Source: Sulfurovum sp. (GTDB lineage: Bacteria > Campylobacterota > Campylobacteria > Campylobacterales > Sulfurovaceae). From it: a DNA stretch of 64,000 nucleotides. This document shows positions 24,899-33,882 of this stretch, piece after piece (the stretch's first letter is position 1; the number at the start of each line of letters is the position of its first letter). A program made the position numbers and the translations under genes. Below the pieces are notes generated by a model, which saw only the letters and a program-made list of their open reading frames with translations, searched no databases and was not told where the DNA came from. The stretch spans positions 1-64,000 of the forward strand of contig JAGXFO010000011.1 of the NCBI GenBank assembly GCA_024637255.1, read 5' to 3'.

Positions 24899-27256
24899 CT
24901 AGAACTTTGATCCCATAGAGAATTCAAATGTTGCTGTATTGTCGCCTTCTTGCTCATCTATAGGATAAGCAAACACAAGGTTAATAGGTCCAAATGCAGA
25001 CTGCCATTCTAAAACAACACCCGTGGAAGATCTGGTAAGGTCTGTTTCGTTAAGAGCTACTCCTTCATAGGTTGGAATATCTGACCCAATGTACCCGTAA
25101 TCATAGAAAAATGCGAGTCTCATCTTGGCTGCTTCGGAGAGAGGAATACTCGCTTCTACACTACCAGAAGCTGTCTCTGTACCACCAATCAGCCTACGCT
25201 GACCAAAAGCATCGACATAATATGGTGCAAGAGAATAAGGATTATACCCTCTCACGCTGCCGATACCACCCATGAAAAGTTTTTCAGCCGTTGGGAGTTT
25301 TCCATCTTCACTGCCTCTACTTATATAGGTTGCTCGTCCCTTTAGGCGTAAAATAAGATCATAATCAATCCAATCTTCCACTCCTTGAAAGAATCCGACC
25401 TTTAAATTTGTTTTCGTAAAGTTTGCATACTCACCAATTGTTCCAGCTGTTTTATTAATGTCGTATGTTCCGTCCAACTGGGCATACTCAAAGTTTGCCA
25501 CTGCTATCATCCCTTCTCTTGGCATATAAAAATCGTCCGTGTTGTCATAACTTATTGTTGCAAAACCTGAAGATTTTTGATATTGGTCATTATATAAAAA
25601 GTTTGTAAAATTGGTGTTCGAAGTACTTGTTGCAGTCGAATCATTGATTGCTGACTGGTTATCTACATACCCGACTCCGACAGAGCCGTGAAAGTGTCTT
25701 AAGAATTCTCTACCTACTGTGGCTGTACCACCTAGCTGATCTTGTGTATAGTCAAGATATTCATAATCTCTTTTATAGAAACTCACGCCCATACTATACA
25801 TACTGTCCCATATTTTAGGGTTCACAAAAGAGAGGTTATAGTTGGTAGAAATTTGTGAAATTTCAAAACCTAAAGTAGTATTGATTCCTGAACCAAAAAT
25901 GTTTCTGTCCGAAATGGAAGCATTGACCATCAAGCCTTCATAACTTCCATAGCCACCACCTGCAGAGATAGTACCCGTAGAAGTTTCTTTCACTTTTACA
26001 AGAAGGTTAATCTTGTTTGCTGAAATTCTTTCACTTTGTATATCAATACTTTCAAAGAAACCTGTTCTTCCCAAGGCGCTTTTGGAGTCTTTAAGATCTC
26101 TAGCATTGAACGTATCTCCGGGTGCCAAGTAGACATAGCGGCGAATGACCCTGTCTTTTGTCGTGTCGTTTCCGGAGATAATCACATCGTTGATAGTAAC
26201 CACTTCTCCTGGCTCAACCACATATTGCAAATTAATGATTTTCTGCTCAGGGTTTTTATGCATTTCTGGAGCCACTTTCACGAATGCATAACCAAAGTTA
26301 CCGACTTTTTCTTCCAGGAGTGCTATATCTTTGCGCATACGCTTGATGTTAAATATCTTACCCTCTTTAAGAAGTAGCTCTCCTTTGAGTTCTTCGGTAT
26401 TAAGTCCTGCCACTTTATGTGTGATACCTATGGTTCCAACACGGTACTGAATACCCTCATCTACCTTATAGTCAACTTCTGCATTGTATGATCCAAAGTC
26501 GACCCTCATTAAAGGCTGGCTTACGTATGCATCCAAATAGCCGTGTCTCATATAGGCATCTTTTACCCTATATGCATCATATTCCAGCTGATCTACAGCG
26601 GCCTCACCATTGTTTCTCCAAGGCATCCAACCAAGAAAATCTTTTTCTTTATTTGCCGCCTCTTGCGTGAGCTCACTTGCATCTAATGCTTTTGCGCCTA
26701 CGAAGTTCATTTTTTTAATAATGATCTTCTCGCCTTTATTGACATCAAATACTACAGAGATACTGCTTTCCCCTACACTGCTCGTGCTTGTCTCGACTAC
26801 AGTGTCATAGTAGCCTTCGCTTTCCAGTTTTGCAATAAGCGCTCTCTTTGCTTTTGCAACACGTCTGACATCATAGAGATCACCTTTTTTAAGGCCTATA
26901 CTTTCTAAAAGTTGTTTGGCATCATCCCCAGAGCCGTATCCTTTGATCTCAACATTTGCAATGGCTACTTTTTCGTCAAAATGATAAATGAGTACTCCTG
27001 CCTGCTGATCTACCCATACATCTTTAAAATACCCTTGTTCAAAAAAGTTTTTGACAGAATCGTTTATTTTTTCTGCATCTATCTCGTCGCCCACACGGAT
27101 ACCTGCAATCTCTTTTGCAACAGTAGGTGAAAGATTCACAAGACCTTCGAATTTAATCTGTGTCACTTTTTGAGCTACAAGTAATGAACCTGCCAGTATC
27201 CATAAAAACAATACCTGAGAAGGTAATACCCTAAAAAGTGCTATCTTTTTTATCAT
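24899..27256 (-). CDS. bamA: outer membrane protein assembly factor BamA
   Basis: A 785-residue Omp85 protein, the core of the beta-barrel assembly machine. The N-terminal segment up to AQKV is a signal peptide (about residues 1-28). Five POTRA-like repeats follow (about 30-365), recognisable by recurring GYFDVxV/GxxF strands. The 16-strand barrel domain (about 390-785) carries the conserved VRGYNPY loop motif and ends in FEFSMGSKF with the terminal Phe required for barrel insertion. It is transcribed away from tyrA. The length is normal. Confidence 0.95.
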   Translation of the reverse strand: MIKKIALFRVLPSQVLFLWILAGSLLVAQKVTQIKFEGLVNLSPTVAKEIAGIRVGDEIDAEKINDSVKNFFEQGYFKDVWVDQQAGVLIYHFDEKVAIANVEIKGYGSGDDAKQLLESIGLKKGDLYDVRRVAKAKRALIAKLESEGYYDTVVETSTSSVGESSISVVFDVNKGEKIIIKKMNFVGAKALDASELTQEAANKEKDFLGWMPWRNNGEAAVDQLEYDAYRVKDAYMRHGYLDAYVSQPLMRVDFGSYNAEVDYKVDEGIQYRVGTIGITHKVAGLNTEELKGELLLKEGKIFNIKRMRKDIALLEEKVGNFGYAFVKVAPEMHKNPEQKIINLQYVVEPGEVVTINDVIISGNDTTKDRVIRRYVYLAPGDTFNARDLKDSKSALGRTGFFESIDIQSERISANKINLLVKVKETSTGTISAGGGYGSYEGLMVNASISDRNIFGSGINTTLGFEISQISTNYNLSFVNPKIWDSMYSMGVSFYKRDYEYLDYTQDQLGGTATVGREFLRHFHGSVGVGYVDNQSAINDSTATSTSNTNFTNFLYNDQYQKSSGFATISYDNTDDFYMPREGMIAVANFEYAQLDGTYDINKTAGTIGEYANFTKTNLKVGFFQGVEDWIDYDLILRLKGRATYISRGSEDGKLPTAEKLFMGGIGSVRGYNPYSLAPYYVDAFGQRRLIGGTETASGSVEASIPLSEAAKMRLAFFYDYGYIGSDIPTYEGVALNETDLTRSSTGVVLEWQSAFGPINLVFAYPIDEQEGDNTATFEFSMGSKF

Positions 27257-27365
27257 AGTTAAGCCTTAGTATAATTTGCTAATATTTTATCTTTATTTAA
27301 ATAAGAACCTGATAAGAAAAAGTGAAATGATGTTATACTCTTTCAAAAAAATGAGGTGGTACGCT

Positions 27366-28208
27366 ATGTCCAAAATCAAAGTCGGTATAGTTGGTTTAGG
27401 ACTTATGGGAGGCTCTTTAAGTCTTGCGCTGCAAAACTATTCCAAAAACTATTACTTTATTGGTATGGACCACAACGAAATACATTGTTCACAAGCGCTT
27501 GAACTGGGCCTTGTCAATGAAATTACTGTATCACTGGAGAAATTAAAAGAATGTGATATTATTTTTCTAAGCATACCCGTTGACGGCATTATCACTACTA
27601 TCAAAGCCTTAGGTTCCTTGCCCCAAGAATGTACACTGATCGATCTTGGAAGCACCAAAGAGAAGATCTCTCTTTGTGTCCCCTCTGAAATTCGACACAA
27701 TTTTGTCGCTGCACACCCGATGACGGGTACTGAAAAATTCGGTCCCACTGCTGCACTTGGAGATTTGTATACGCATAAGGTAGTTGTACTTTGCGACCTT
27801 GAAAAAAGTGGCAAACATCAGCAGGAAACAGCAAAAAAACTTTTTACTGCTATAGGAATGAATATTGTCTGCATGGGCTCCAAGGAACATGACAGACATG
27901 CTGCGTTCATTTCTCATATGCCCCATGCAATAAGCTATGCTTTGGCAAACTCTGTGATGGAACAAGAAGCTTCAAAAAGTATTATTGCTCTTGCAGGCGG
28001 TGGATTTAAAGATATGAGCCGTATAGCAAAATCTTCGCCAAACATGTGGGAAGATATATTTAGACAGAACAAAAGCAATCTATTGGAAGCTATTAATGCA
28101 TTTCAGTCGGAGCTTAAAAAATGTCAGAAAATGGTAGAAAATGAAGAGTGGGATACACTCAACAACTGGATGAAAAAAGCCAACACTCTGCATGACATTT
28201 TAGACTAA
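27366..28208 (+). CDS. tyrA: prephenate dehydrogenase
   Basis: NAD-dependent oxidation of prephenate for tyrosine synthesis. The start is set at ATG 27366 (MSKIKVGIVGLGLMGGSL) because GAGGTGG lies about 7 nt upstream; the upstream 30 codons are non-coding leader. The Rossmann motif GLGLMGGS is at 9-16, AAHPMTGTEKFGP in the middle and SHMPHAISYALA in the helical half. The length is 280 residues. pheA and hisC, which share the pathway, lie far away at 59679-61869. Confidence 0.94.
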   Translation: MSKIKVGIVGLGLMGGSLSLALQNYSKNYYFIGMDHNEIHCSQALELGLVNEITVSLEKLKECDIIFLSIPVDGIITTIKALGSLPQECTLIDLGSTKEKISLCVPSEIRHNFVAAHPMTGTEKFGPTAALGDLYTHKVVVLCDLEKSGKHQQETAKKLFTAIGMNIVCMGSKEHDRHAAFISHMPHAISYALANSVMEQEASKSIIALAGGGFKDMSRIAKSSPNMWEDIFRQNKSNLLEAINAFQSELKKCQKMVENEEWDTLNNWMKKANTLHDILD

Positions 28209-28262
28209 GTCGGTTCCTTATCCCAGGCCATACCTTAAGCATAGCTTCTTTGGGGTGAAATT

Positions 28263-29762
28263 TTAGCTAAAACGCTCCAGCATCTCCTTGAGTGCTTTTT
28301 TATCTATTTTCACAGATTTATCTCCATTCTTTTTTGCATAAAGCTTACGTACCATCTCTTCAATTTTAGAATCTTCGCTCATATGCCCATATAGTGACTT
28401 TAAAGCTTCATCTTCACTATATGATCTTGGAGTTATGCGTTTTGGGTTTGGCAGCCACTTCAGTAAAAGTACAAACAAAGCCCCCAAACCAAAAGCAGCA
28501 GCGAGTATCCACCAAGATACAGATTTCACCTCAACCTCTTTTTCTACTATCACTTCTTTTACCTGTACAGGTTGTTCCATTTTGCTTTGGACTATACCAT
28601 GCGTCTGTGGCATCTGAGTACTTGCTTGTGTTTTACTGCTCTTTTTTATGCCTATGTCATAGGATGGCACATGTAACTCTTTCAACTCATGCTCTTTTGG
28701 TGTCAACATAGAAAAACGTCGTGCAGGAATGGTAAAATCTTCCTCTGAGATAAATGCAAAACTTTTACTGTAAGTACTGTACAGCTCTCCATCTACCACT
28801 GAAGTTTCTATTTTGGCTTCATCGCCGTAAACTGTTACACCATCAATCTCATATTTAGGAAACTCAAAATTTTCAAGGTTTCCCTTACCTTCTATTTTTA
28901 CGCTAAGATTGACAGGTTTGTTCTCTTTGACTTCTTGTGTGTCAACAGTTGTCTCCACTTTAAAGTCACCCACCAAGTCACTCTCTTTTATTTGAGGCAG
29001 CACTTCTATGCTTAGACTATTGGATGCTATTTGCTTCCAGCTTGTTCCAGAGGTCATCCCAAATATATCTCTTCTGCCTCTATCGGGCAATCCTACATTG
29101 GCCCCAGCAGGACTTAGTGTATAGTTTCCTTCTGATTGCGCTGTGAGTATGTATCGTACTTCCTGAACCTGGTAATTTCCTTTTATATGGGGACGTTGTT
29201 CACCGGCACTGGTGACCGCAAATCCTGGAAATGTTGGCGCTGCATACTGTATACCCTGCTGGGACAACGTCACACCGTTTTGCAATGAAAAATATACAGT
29301 CACCATAAATGATTCTCCGACCATCACCTTGGTTTTATTGGCTTGCATTTGCAGAGAAAACAGTGCATCATTCTGCCCTGCTGGTTCATTGGATTTAAGC
29401 ATTTTTATTTCGATAGGCTTCGTTTTATAGCCCTTCGCGTCTATCTGTATTTCATAAGAAGGAATAGTCATGTTTTGAGTGGGGACGAAAGTGAACGTTT
29501 TTGTTGTAGAATGCTGACTTTTCATTTCTCCATTGACATACGAATACGAACTGCTGCTGCCTGAGTGCGTACCTAGCACACTGTGCCCGTCTATGGTCTG
29601 AATATCGGGGAAAACCACATCATCCCCTACTGCTCTAATGCGCAACTCTACTGCATTGCCACTCACCACTTCTGTATTTGAGACAGTTGCCTGTACATCA
29701 TCTGCCCACAGCGAGTGCAAACTCAATGTTATGACCAACAATACCTTACCAAGGTTTAACAT
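28263..29762 (-). CDS. batD: BatD-like oxygen-tolerance protein
   Basis: A membrane-anchored periplasmic protein of 499 residues. The start is placed at ATG 29762 (MLNLGKVLLVITLSLHSLWA), 5 nt after AAGGAG; the 10-codon longer version has no ribosome site. A signal peptide cleaved near A20 leads into beta-rich repeats (NTEVVSGNAVELRI, NKTKVMVGESFMVTVYF, VKENKPVNLSVKIEG), the BatD pattern. A transmembrane helix lies at about 415-435 (WWILAAAFGLGALFVLLL), with a cytoplasmic tail. It overlaps batC by 17 bp, the last gene of the Bat cluster. Confidence 0.85.
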   Translation of the reverse strand: MLNLGKVLLVITLSLHSLWADDVQATVSNTEVVSGNAVELRIRAVGDDVVFPDIQTIDGHSVLGTHSGSSSSYSYVNGEMKSQHSTTKTFTFVPTQNMTIPSYEIQIDAKGYKTKPIEIKMLKSNEPAGQNDALFSLQMQANKTKVMVGESFMVTVYFSLQNGVTLSQQGIQYAAPTFPGFAVTSAGEQRPHIKGNYQVQEVRYILTAQSEGNYTLSPAGANVGLPDRGRRDIFGMTSGTSWKQIASNSLSIEVLPQIKESDLVGDFKVETTVDTQEVKENKPVNLSVKIEGKGNLENFEFPKYEIDGVTVYGDEAKIETSVVDGELYSTYSKSFAFISEEDFTIPARRFSMLTPKEHELKELHVPSYDIGIKKSSKTQASTQMPQTHGIVQSKMEQPVQVKEVIVEKEVEVKSVSWWILAAAFGLGALFVLLLKWLPNPKRITPRSYSEDEALKSLYGHMSEDSKIEEMVRKLYAKKNGDKSVKIDKKALKEMLERFS

Positions 29763-30630
29763 CTTCACTCCTTTTGGCTTTATTATCTTCACCCATCTGA
29801 TACATCATCGTAGGTGTTTTTCCTTGTTGCATTTTTTTCATCAGACGTTTCAATTCCTGCTCTTTAAGCTTATCTTCTTTACTCATTTGAGGTTGCTCCT
29901 GTGACTTATCTGCATTTTTATCCTCTTTTGGGTCTTTTTCTTCTTTGGGCTTTTGCTCTTTTTCTTTTTTAGAGTCTGACTTATCTTTGCCGTCCTCTTT
30001 TTTCTTTTCTTCTTTTTGCTTGTCGTCTTTTTTCTCTTTGTCTTTCTCTTTTTGGTCTTTGTCTTGTTTGTCTTTGTTCTTTTGTTCTTCTTTTTTCTTG
30101 TCCTGATCTTTCTGATCTTTCTTTTGGTCTTGGTCTTTTTTATCGTCTTTATTTTGATCTTTGTCGTTCTTTTTGTCGTCTTTTTTGTCTTTGTCTTTTT
30201 CTTCTTGCTTTTTTTGTTCCTCTTGCTGCTTCTTCTGTTTTTTTGCCAGTTCCAAATTGAACTTCGTATCTTCATCTTCTTTTAATGCCAGCGCCTTTTC
30301 ATAAGACTCTATGGCTTTATCTAAGTCTTTTTTCTGAAAGTAGCTGTTGCCGATGTTGTGCAGTCTTGCTGTTTCATCTATTCCTTCTGCTTTTTCATAC
30401 GCCTTGATGGCTTCATCATATTTTTTATCTTTATAAAGTGCATTTCCTATGTCATACTGTTTTTGAGGACTCTTTGTCTCTAGCGTATTTAACAAATCTG
30501 CACTCTTGCCATACTCTTTGGCCTCATATGCCTGATTGGCTTCTTTTATGGTTTTGAAGTCGGTGAGTCCGGCATTTAAAAAAGTGCATAGTGCATAGTG
30601 AATAGTGAATAGTATGAATACTTTCTTCAT
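29746..30630 (-). CDS. batC: BatC-like TPR protein with a highly charged tail
   Basis: A 294-residue periplasmic or membrane-associated protein. An N-terminal signal (1-20, FTIHYALCTFLNA) is encoded by heptamer repeats. Three or so TPR units (27-135) include YDIGNALYKDKKYDEAIKAY and LHNIGNSYFQKKDLDKAIESY. From about 135 to 250 it is almost only K, D, E and Q, a long low-complexity stretch that yields spurious ORFs in other frames. A conserved tail with KRLMKKMQQGKTPTMM follows. It lies between batB (4-bp overlap) and batD and probably scaffolds the Bat complex. Confidence 0.82.
   Translation of the reverse strand: MKKVFILFTIHYALCTFLNAGLTDFKTIKEANQAYEAKEYGKSADLLNTLETKSPQKQYDIGNALYKDKKYDEAIKAYEKAEGIDETARLHNIGNSYFQKKDLDKAIESYEKALALKEDEDTKFNLELAKKQKKQQEEQKKQEEKDKDKKDDKKNDKDQNKDDKKDQDQKKDQKDQDKKKEEQKNKDKQDKDQKEKDKEKKDDKQKEEKKKEDGKDKSDSKKEKEQKPKEEKDPKEDKNADKSQEQPQMSKEDKLKEQELKRLMKKMQQGKTPTMMYQMGEDNKAKRSEDVKPW
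30586..30613. repeat. four heptamer repeats (GCATAGT x2, GAATAGT x2) in the batC signal-peptide codons
   Basis: Units at 30586, 30593, 30600 and 30607 are tandem 7-mers immediately after the batC start. Seven is not a multiple of three, so gain or loss of a unit would shift the frame. A related array occurs at 46284-46310 in lptE. Confidence 0.75.
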
Positions 30631-31598
30631 GCTTTTCTCCTTCTTGGCAGTGAACTAAAGGCTATTAGCAGGAACAATAGTCCCACTCCCAAAGGATAGT
30701 AAAAAAGTTCTACGCGTTCCTTTACCGTCACTTCACCTTGCTGCTGGTTTTTATATTTGCTGCGTATCACGGAAACAAGTTGCTGTATGTCTTCTTTTCC
30801 GGTACCGGCTACGATATAGGCGCCCCCATTTTCTTTGGCTAGCTCTCCCAGGGCATCATTTCTTTGCGTGATGGCTATGGTACCATCTTCAAGTGTATAG
30901 GGCTTGCCGTCTTCACCGATGACCGGTGCACCTTTTTTGCTTCCTACCAAAACCACATAAAGGTCGATTTCATTCTTTTTAAGTATCGAAGCAAACCCTG
31001 CTATGGCTTCTTCATCTCCGCCATCAGAAAAAAGTACCAAAATTTTAGGTTTTTTCTTTTCCAGCAAAGAACTTGCCAGCTCACCCAGTGCCAAAAAGTC
31101 TGTAGAACCCATATTGATATAAGAATCATCCACCCCTTCCACCATCATTTTGAGCGTCTCTTTGTCTGAAGAAAAAGGTGCCAGCACAAAAGAGCTGTAA
31201 GCAAATGCTATGACACCTATCTCGTCGCTTGGCATGGCATCAAAAAGCATACTCATCTTCTTTTTGGCAAACTCCAAACGGTTAGGGTACACATCTGTGC
31301 TTCGCATAGAACCAGAGATGTCCAGTGCGCTCAAGAGTGTCAAGCCTTGCACCTCAACTGTTTTATCGCCCTTTTCTATCACCGGTCTGGCCATAGCAAT
31401 TATCATCAGAAGAAGTGCCAAAAGCATCACTGTGTTACGCGCCGCCAGGGACATGCTTTCATCTGTTGCACTTAGGCGTTTAAGTACTTTTTCATCAAAA
31501 ATCCGTGAAAGCCTCTCTTTATTGGTAGAGATAAGAAATGCAAAAACAACAAAAGGAATAATAAGAGCCCAAAAAAACTGTGGATTTACAAAACTCAT
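30627..31598 (-). CDS. batB: BatB-like VWA-domain protein
   Basis: A 323-residue inner-membrane protein. N-terminal hydrophobic helices (about 8-24 and 54-72) precede a von Willebrand A domain with the MIDAS motif DISGSMRSTD near residue 95 and the downstream LFSDGGDEE. A C-terminal helix is near 300. It belongs to the Bacteroides-type aerotolerance (Bat) proteins. It overlaps batC by 4 bp and follows batA by 2 bp. Confidence 0.85.
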   Translation of the reverse strand: MSFVNPQFFWALIIPFVVFAFLISTNKERLSRIFDEKVLKRLSATDESMSLAARNTVMLLALLLMIIAMARPVIEKGDKTVEVQGLTLLSALDISGSMRSTDVYPNRLEFAKKKMSMLFDAMPSDEIGVIAFAYSSFVLAPFSSDKETLKMMVEGVDDSYINMGSTDFLALGELASSLLEKKKPKILVLFSDGGDEEAIAGFASILKKNEIDLYVVLVGSKKGAPVIGEDGKPYTLEDGTIAITQRNDALGELAKENGGAYIVAGTGKEDIQQLVSVIRSKYKNQQQGEVTVKERVELFYYPLGVGLLFLLIAFSSLPRRRKA

Positions 31599-31600
31599 CT

Positions 31601-32518
31601 CTACATCCCCTTACTGTTTCTAAAATAAACAAATAACAACAGACTCACTATGGCTAAGAAAAGTGGATAGATATACAAATACGTATGCTGTACAATCTTT
31701 TTATCATCAATTTGAGTCGCTTCGAGTTTGTCTATCTCTTCATATATTTGAGAAAGTGTTGTTGCATCTTTTGCACCAAAGGCTAGACCTTTACCTGCAT
31801 CGGCAAGTGCCTGCAGATACGGCCCGCTATAGTCACGTGTATCACCTACACCTATCACGTAGAGCTTTACATCACGCTTTTCTATAAGACTTTTTACCTC
31901 CGCAAACGGTACTCTGCTCATGTTGTCTATGCCATCTGTAAGCAAGATGGCAATTTTGGATTTGGCTTTACTTTTGCTCAACAGGTTGTAACTCTGCACT
32001 ATAGCATCGTTGATAGCTGTGCGTTTACCTGCAATGCCCATCTCTTGCATTTTTGTAATATCTGTTAAAAAATTCTTTTCAAAAGTAAGCGGCGAGGCGA
32101 TAAAAGCGATGTCCGCAAAGGTTACCATACCTATGCGGTCATTTTCTCTTTTTTCTATGAAGTCACCCACTACCTCTTTAACTACATCAAATTTGTTTCT
32201 CCACAGATCAGCAGGGTCAAAACCACGCTCGCGCATAGAGTCACTAGAATCAATAATCAGTACAATGTCGCGTCCCTCTTTTTTAGAGTTAGAATAACTT
32301 TTTGTGATGACGGGGGAAGCCAAAGCAACCACTGCTGCTGTAATACCCACCCATTTTAACCATAAAAGCAGTGAACTCTTTCCTGCACTTTTTACCATGA
32401 GCGTTTTTACATGAGGAAAAAAGATGGCACGGCTTCTTTCCTTACACCAAAGGCTGCAAAGCACAAAAAGCAGAAGCGCCCCCAAAAGATAGGGGTATTC
32501 AAAACTAAATTGACTCAT
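31601..32518 (-). CDS. batA: BatA-like VWA-domain protein
   Basis: A 305-residue paralogue of the next gene. It has membrane helices near 10-25 and 50-70, then a VWA domain with IIDSSDSMRERGF (MIDAS, near 88) and LLTDGIDN (near 190). The C-terminal membrane segment is YLYIYPLFLAIVSLLLFVYF. It overlaps the DUF4381-like gene by 14 bp. In such clusters BatA and BatB are thought to form a membrane complex with the MoxR ATPase. Confidence 0.85.
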   Translation of the reverse strand: MSQFSFEYPYLLGALLLFVLCSLWCKERSRAIFFPHVKTLMVKSAGKSSLLLWLKWVGITAAVVALASPVITKSYSNSKKEGRDIVLIIDSSDSMRERGFDPADLWRNKFDVVKEVVGDFIEKRENDRIGMVTFADIAFIASPLTFEKNFLTDITKMQEMGIAGKRTAINDAIVQSYNLLSKSKAKSKIAILLTDGIDNMSRVPFAEVKSLIEKRDVKLYVIGVGDTRDYSGPYLQALADAGKGLAFGAKDATTLSQIYEEIDKLEATQIDDKKIVQHTYLYIYPLFLAIVSLLLFVYFRNSKGM

Positions 32519-32912
32519 CGGCTACCTGCATATAAAGGTTAAACTTATTTTGCGTATCCTGGTCTATTTCATCTACTTCTTTTTTGTATTTATACTGTTC
32601 AAGCATTGGCTCCAGCTGCGAAAAAAGCTCTCTTCTTCTTTCATCAGTCGCCAAAAGACGTGCATAGTGTGTTGCCTTGTAAGCTGAACTTTTCGTCTGT
32701 GACCAGTCTATCTCTTTTAGCGCCTTAAGATAGCCTTTGGCAAGATTTACTTTTCTGTTGTCCCAGAGTTTTTTAAGCACAAAAAATGCTGTAGCCAATA
32801 CTAACACCGTCACAAAGAGTATAAGCCCCCAGTAAAGATAAAAACTGCTGTCGGGAATCTCAAGCAAAGGCTTAATGTCTTTAAGTTGCTCAGTGATATT
32901 GTTCTCATTCAT
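32505..32912 (-). CDS. DUF4381-like membrane protein of the Bat/MoxR cluster
   Basis: A 135-residue protein with one transmembrane helix (about 24-46, FYLYWGLILFVTVLVLATAFFVL) and a helical cytoplasmic part with YARLLATDERRRELFSQLEPMLEQYKYKK. Small single-pass proteins of this form sit between the DUF58 and VWA genes in many MoxR clusters. It starts 4 bp downstream of the DUF58 gene and overlaps batA. The function is unknown, and the family name is by position and form. Confidence 0.65.
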   Translation of the reverse strand: MNENNITEQLKDIKPLLEIPDSSFYLYWGLILFVTVLVLATAFFVLKKLWDNRKVNLAKGYLKALKEIDWSQTKSSAYKATHYARLLATDERRRELFSQLEPMLEQYKYKKEVDEIDQDTQNKFNLYMQVADESI

Positions 32913-32916
32913 GCTG

Positions 32917-33744
32917 TCACCTCATCTTCTTCATTAGCTTAAGTACTGGTTCTTCGTGTGTATATATTTTCGTAAAACGCACACCCTGTTTTCTGAACTG
33001 TTTATAAAGCTTCTCGTCATTGTCATGCAGAGCTTTTTTGTAATTTTTAAGCGTTGTGCTGTCAATATCACCCTCAAAACTGTGTTTAGTTTCCATATCT
33101 ATGAGTCTGAGGTATCCAAGCTCGGAAGGGTTTTCTTCAAACCTGTCTCGCACCATTACCGCAAACACATCATGTTTCTTACTTAAAAGCTTCAGGTCGA
33201 TATCGCCGACAAAGTCCGACACGATGAAAAGCAAGGATTTCTTTTTTAAACGGTTATGCAGCATTTCTACCAATGCGGAAAAATCCGCCTCTTTACCCAG
33301 AGGGTCAAACCCGACTATATCTTCCACTGCCTTATGCACAGAAAAAAGTTTCTTGCTGGGTTTACTCAAGTCATAAAGCTTGTCTGCAAAAATTATATGC
33401 GAAAACAAATCTGAGTTTTTTACTGCAGAAAAAGCAAGCGTTGCTACTACTTCAGCGATGACATCTGACTTTTGTTTCACTGTTCCAAAGTACACAGAAC
33501 CCCCAAGCATGGAAACCACCACTACGTTTAGTTCACGTTCTTCTTTGTAAATCTTTACAAAAGGTTTGCCCAATTTGGCAGTGGTTTTCCAGTCTATCTT
33601 GCGAACATCATCACCATACACGTACTCGCGAAGCTCTGCGAACTCAAAACCTTCGCCCTGAAAAAGCGAAGCATTATTTCCAAGCATATCGCCATAGACT
33701 TGTTTTTTGGTTTTAAGAATGATTTTCTTTACAGCTTTGTTCAA
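32917..33744 (-). CDS. DUF58 domain protein of the MoxR cluster
   Basis: A 275-residue protein with the DUF58 core FAELREYVYGDDVRKIDWKTTAKLGKPFVKIYKEERE (about 32-67; the GDDVRxIDW part is the signature) and a VWA-like remainder. No membrane helix is seen, so it is probably cytoplasmic. Members are always found with MoxR ATPases and VWA proteins. It lies 139 bp after moxR, separated by two hairpins, and directly before the DUF4381-like gene. Confidence 0.85.
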   Translation of the reverse strand: MNKAVKKIILKTKKQVYGDMLGNNASLFQGEGFEFAELREYVYGDDVRKIDWKTTAKLGKPFVKIYKEERELNVVVVSMLGGSVYFGTVKQKSDVIAEVVATLAFSAVKNSDLFSHIIFADKLYDLSKPSKKLFSVHKAVEDIVGFDPLGKEADFSALVEMLHNRLKKKSLLFIVSDFVGDIDLKLLSKKHDVFAVMVRDRFEENPSELGYLRLIDMETKHSFEGDIDSTTLKNYKKALHDNDEKLYKQFRKQGVRFTKIYTHEEPVLKLMKKMR

Positions 33745-33801
33745 ACTTAACCTTTCTTTTCTCTGTGCATTTAATATATCTTTTCATCTAAAGTTTTCTC
33801 T

Positions 33802-33876
33802 CTACTTTTTTATAAAAGTAGGCAAAAATCGTCACTGCTCTCGAAACGCTTCGCTTTCAAGGCCGTTCACAGTGAC
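33802..33876 (-). repeat. two hairpins in the moxR-DUF58 gap
   Basis: One hairpin has outer arms GTCACTG (33831-33837) and CAGTGAC (33870-33876) with an inner CGAA/TTCG. The other pairs CTACTTTT (33802-33809) with AAAAGTAG (33814-33821). Both are transcribed between moxR and the DUF58 gene. They could be an attenuator or processing site that sets the ratio of ATPase to the other products. Confidence 0.45.
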
Positions 33877-33882
33877 ATTATT

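Noticed and set aside
29883..30285. Long frames on both strands across the batC low-complexity region, reading K/R/T-rich or V/F/L-rich protein
   Set aside because: They are by-products of the repeated K/D/E/Q codons of batC; no ribosome site, no motif.
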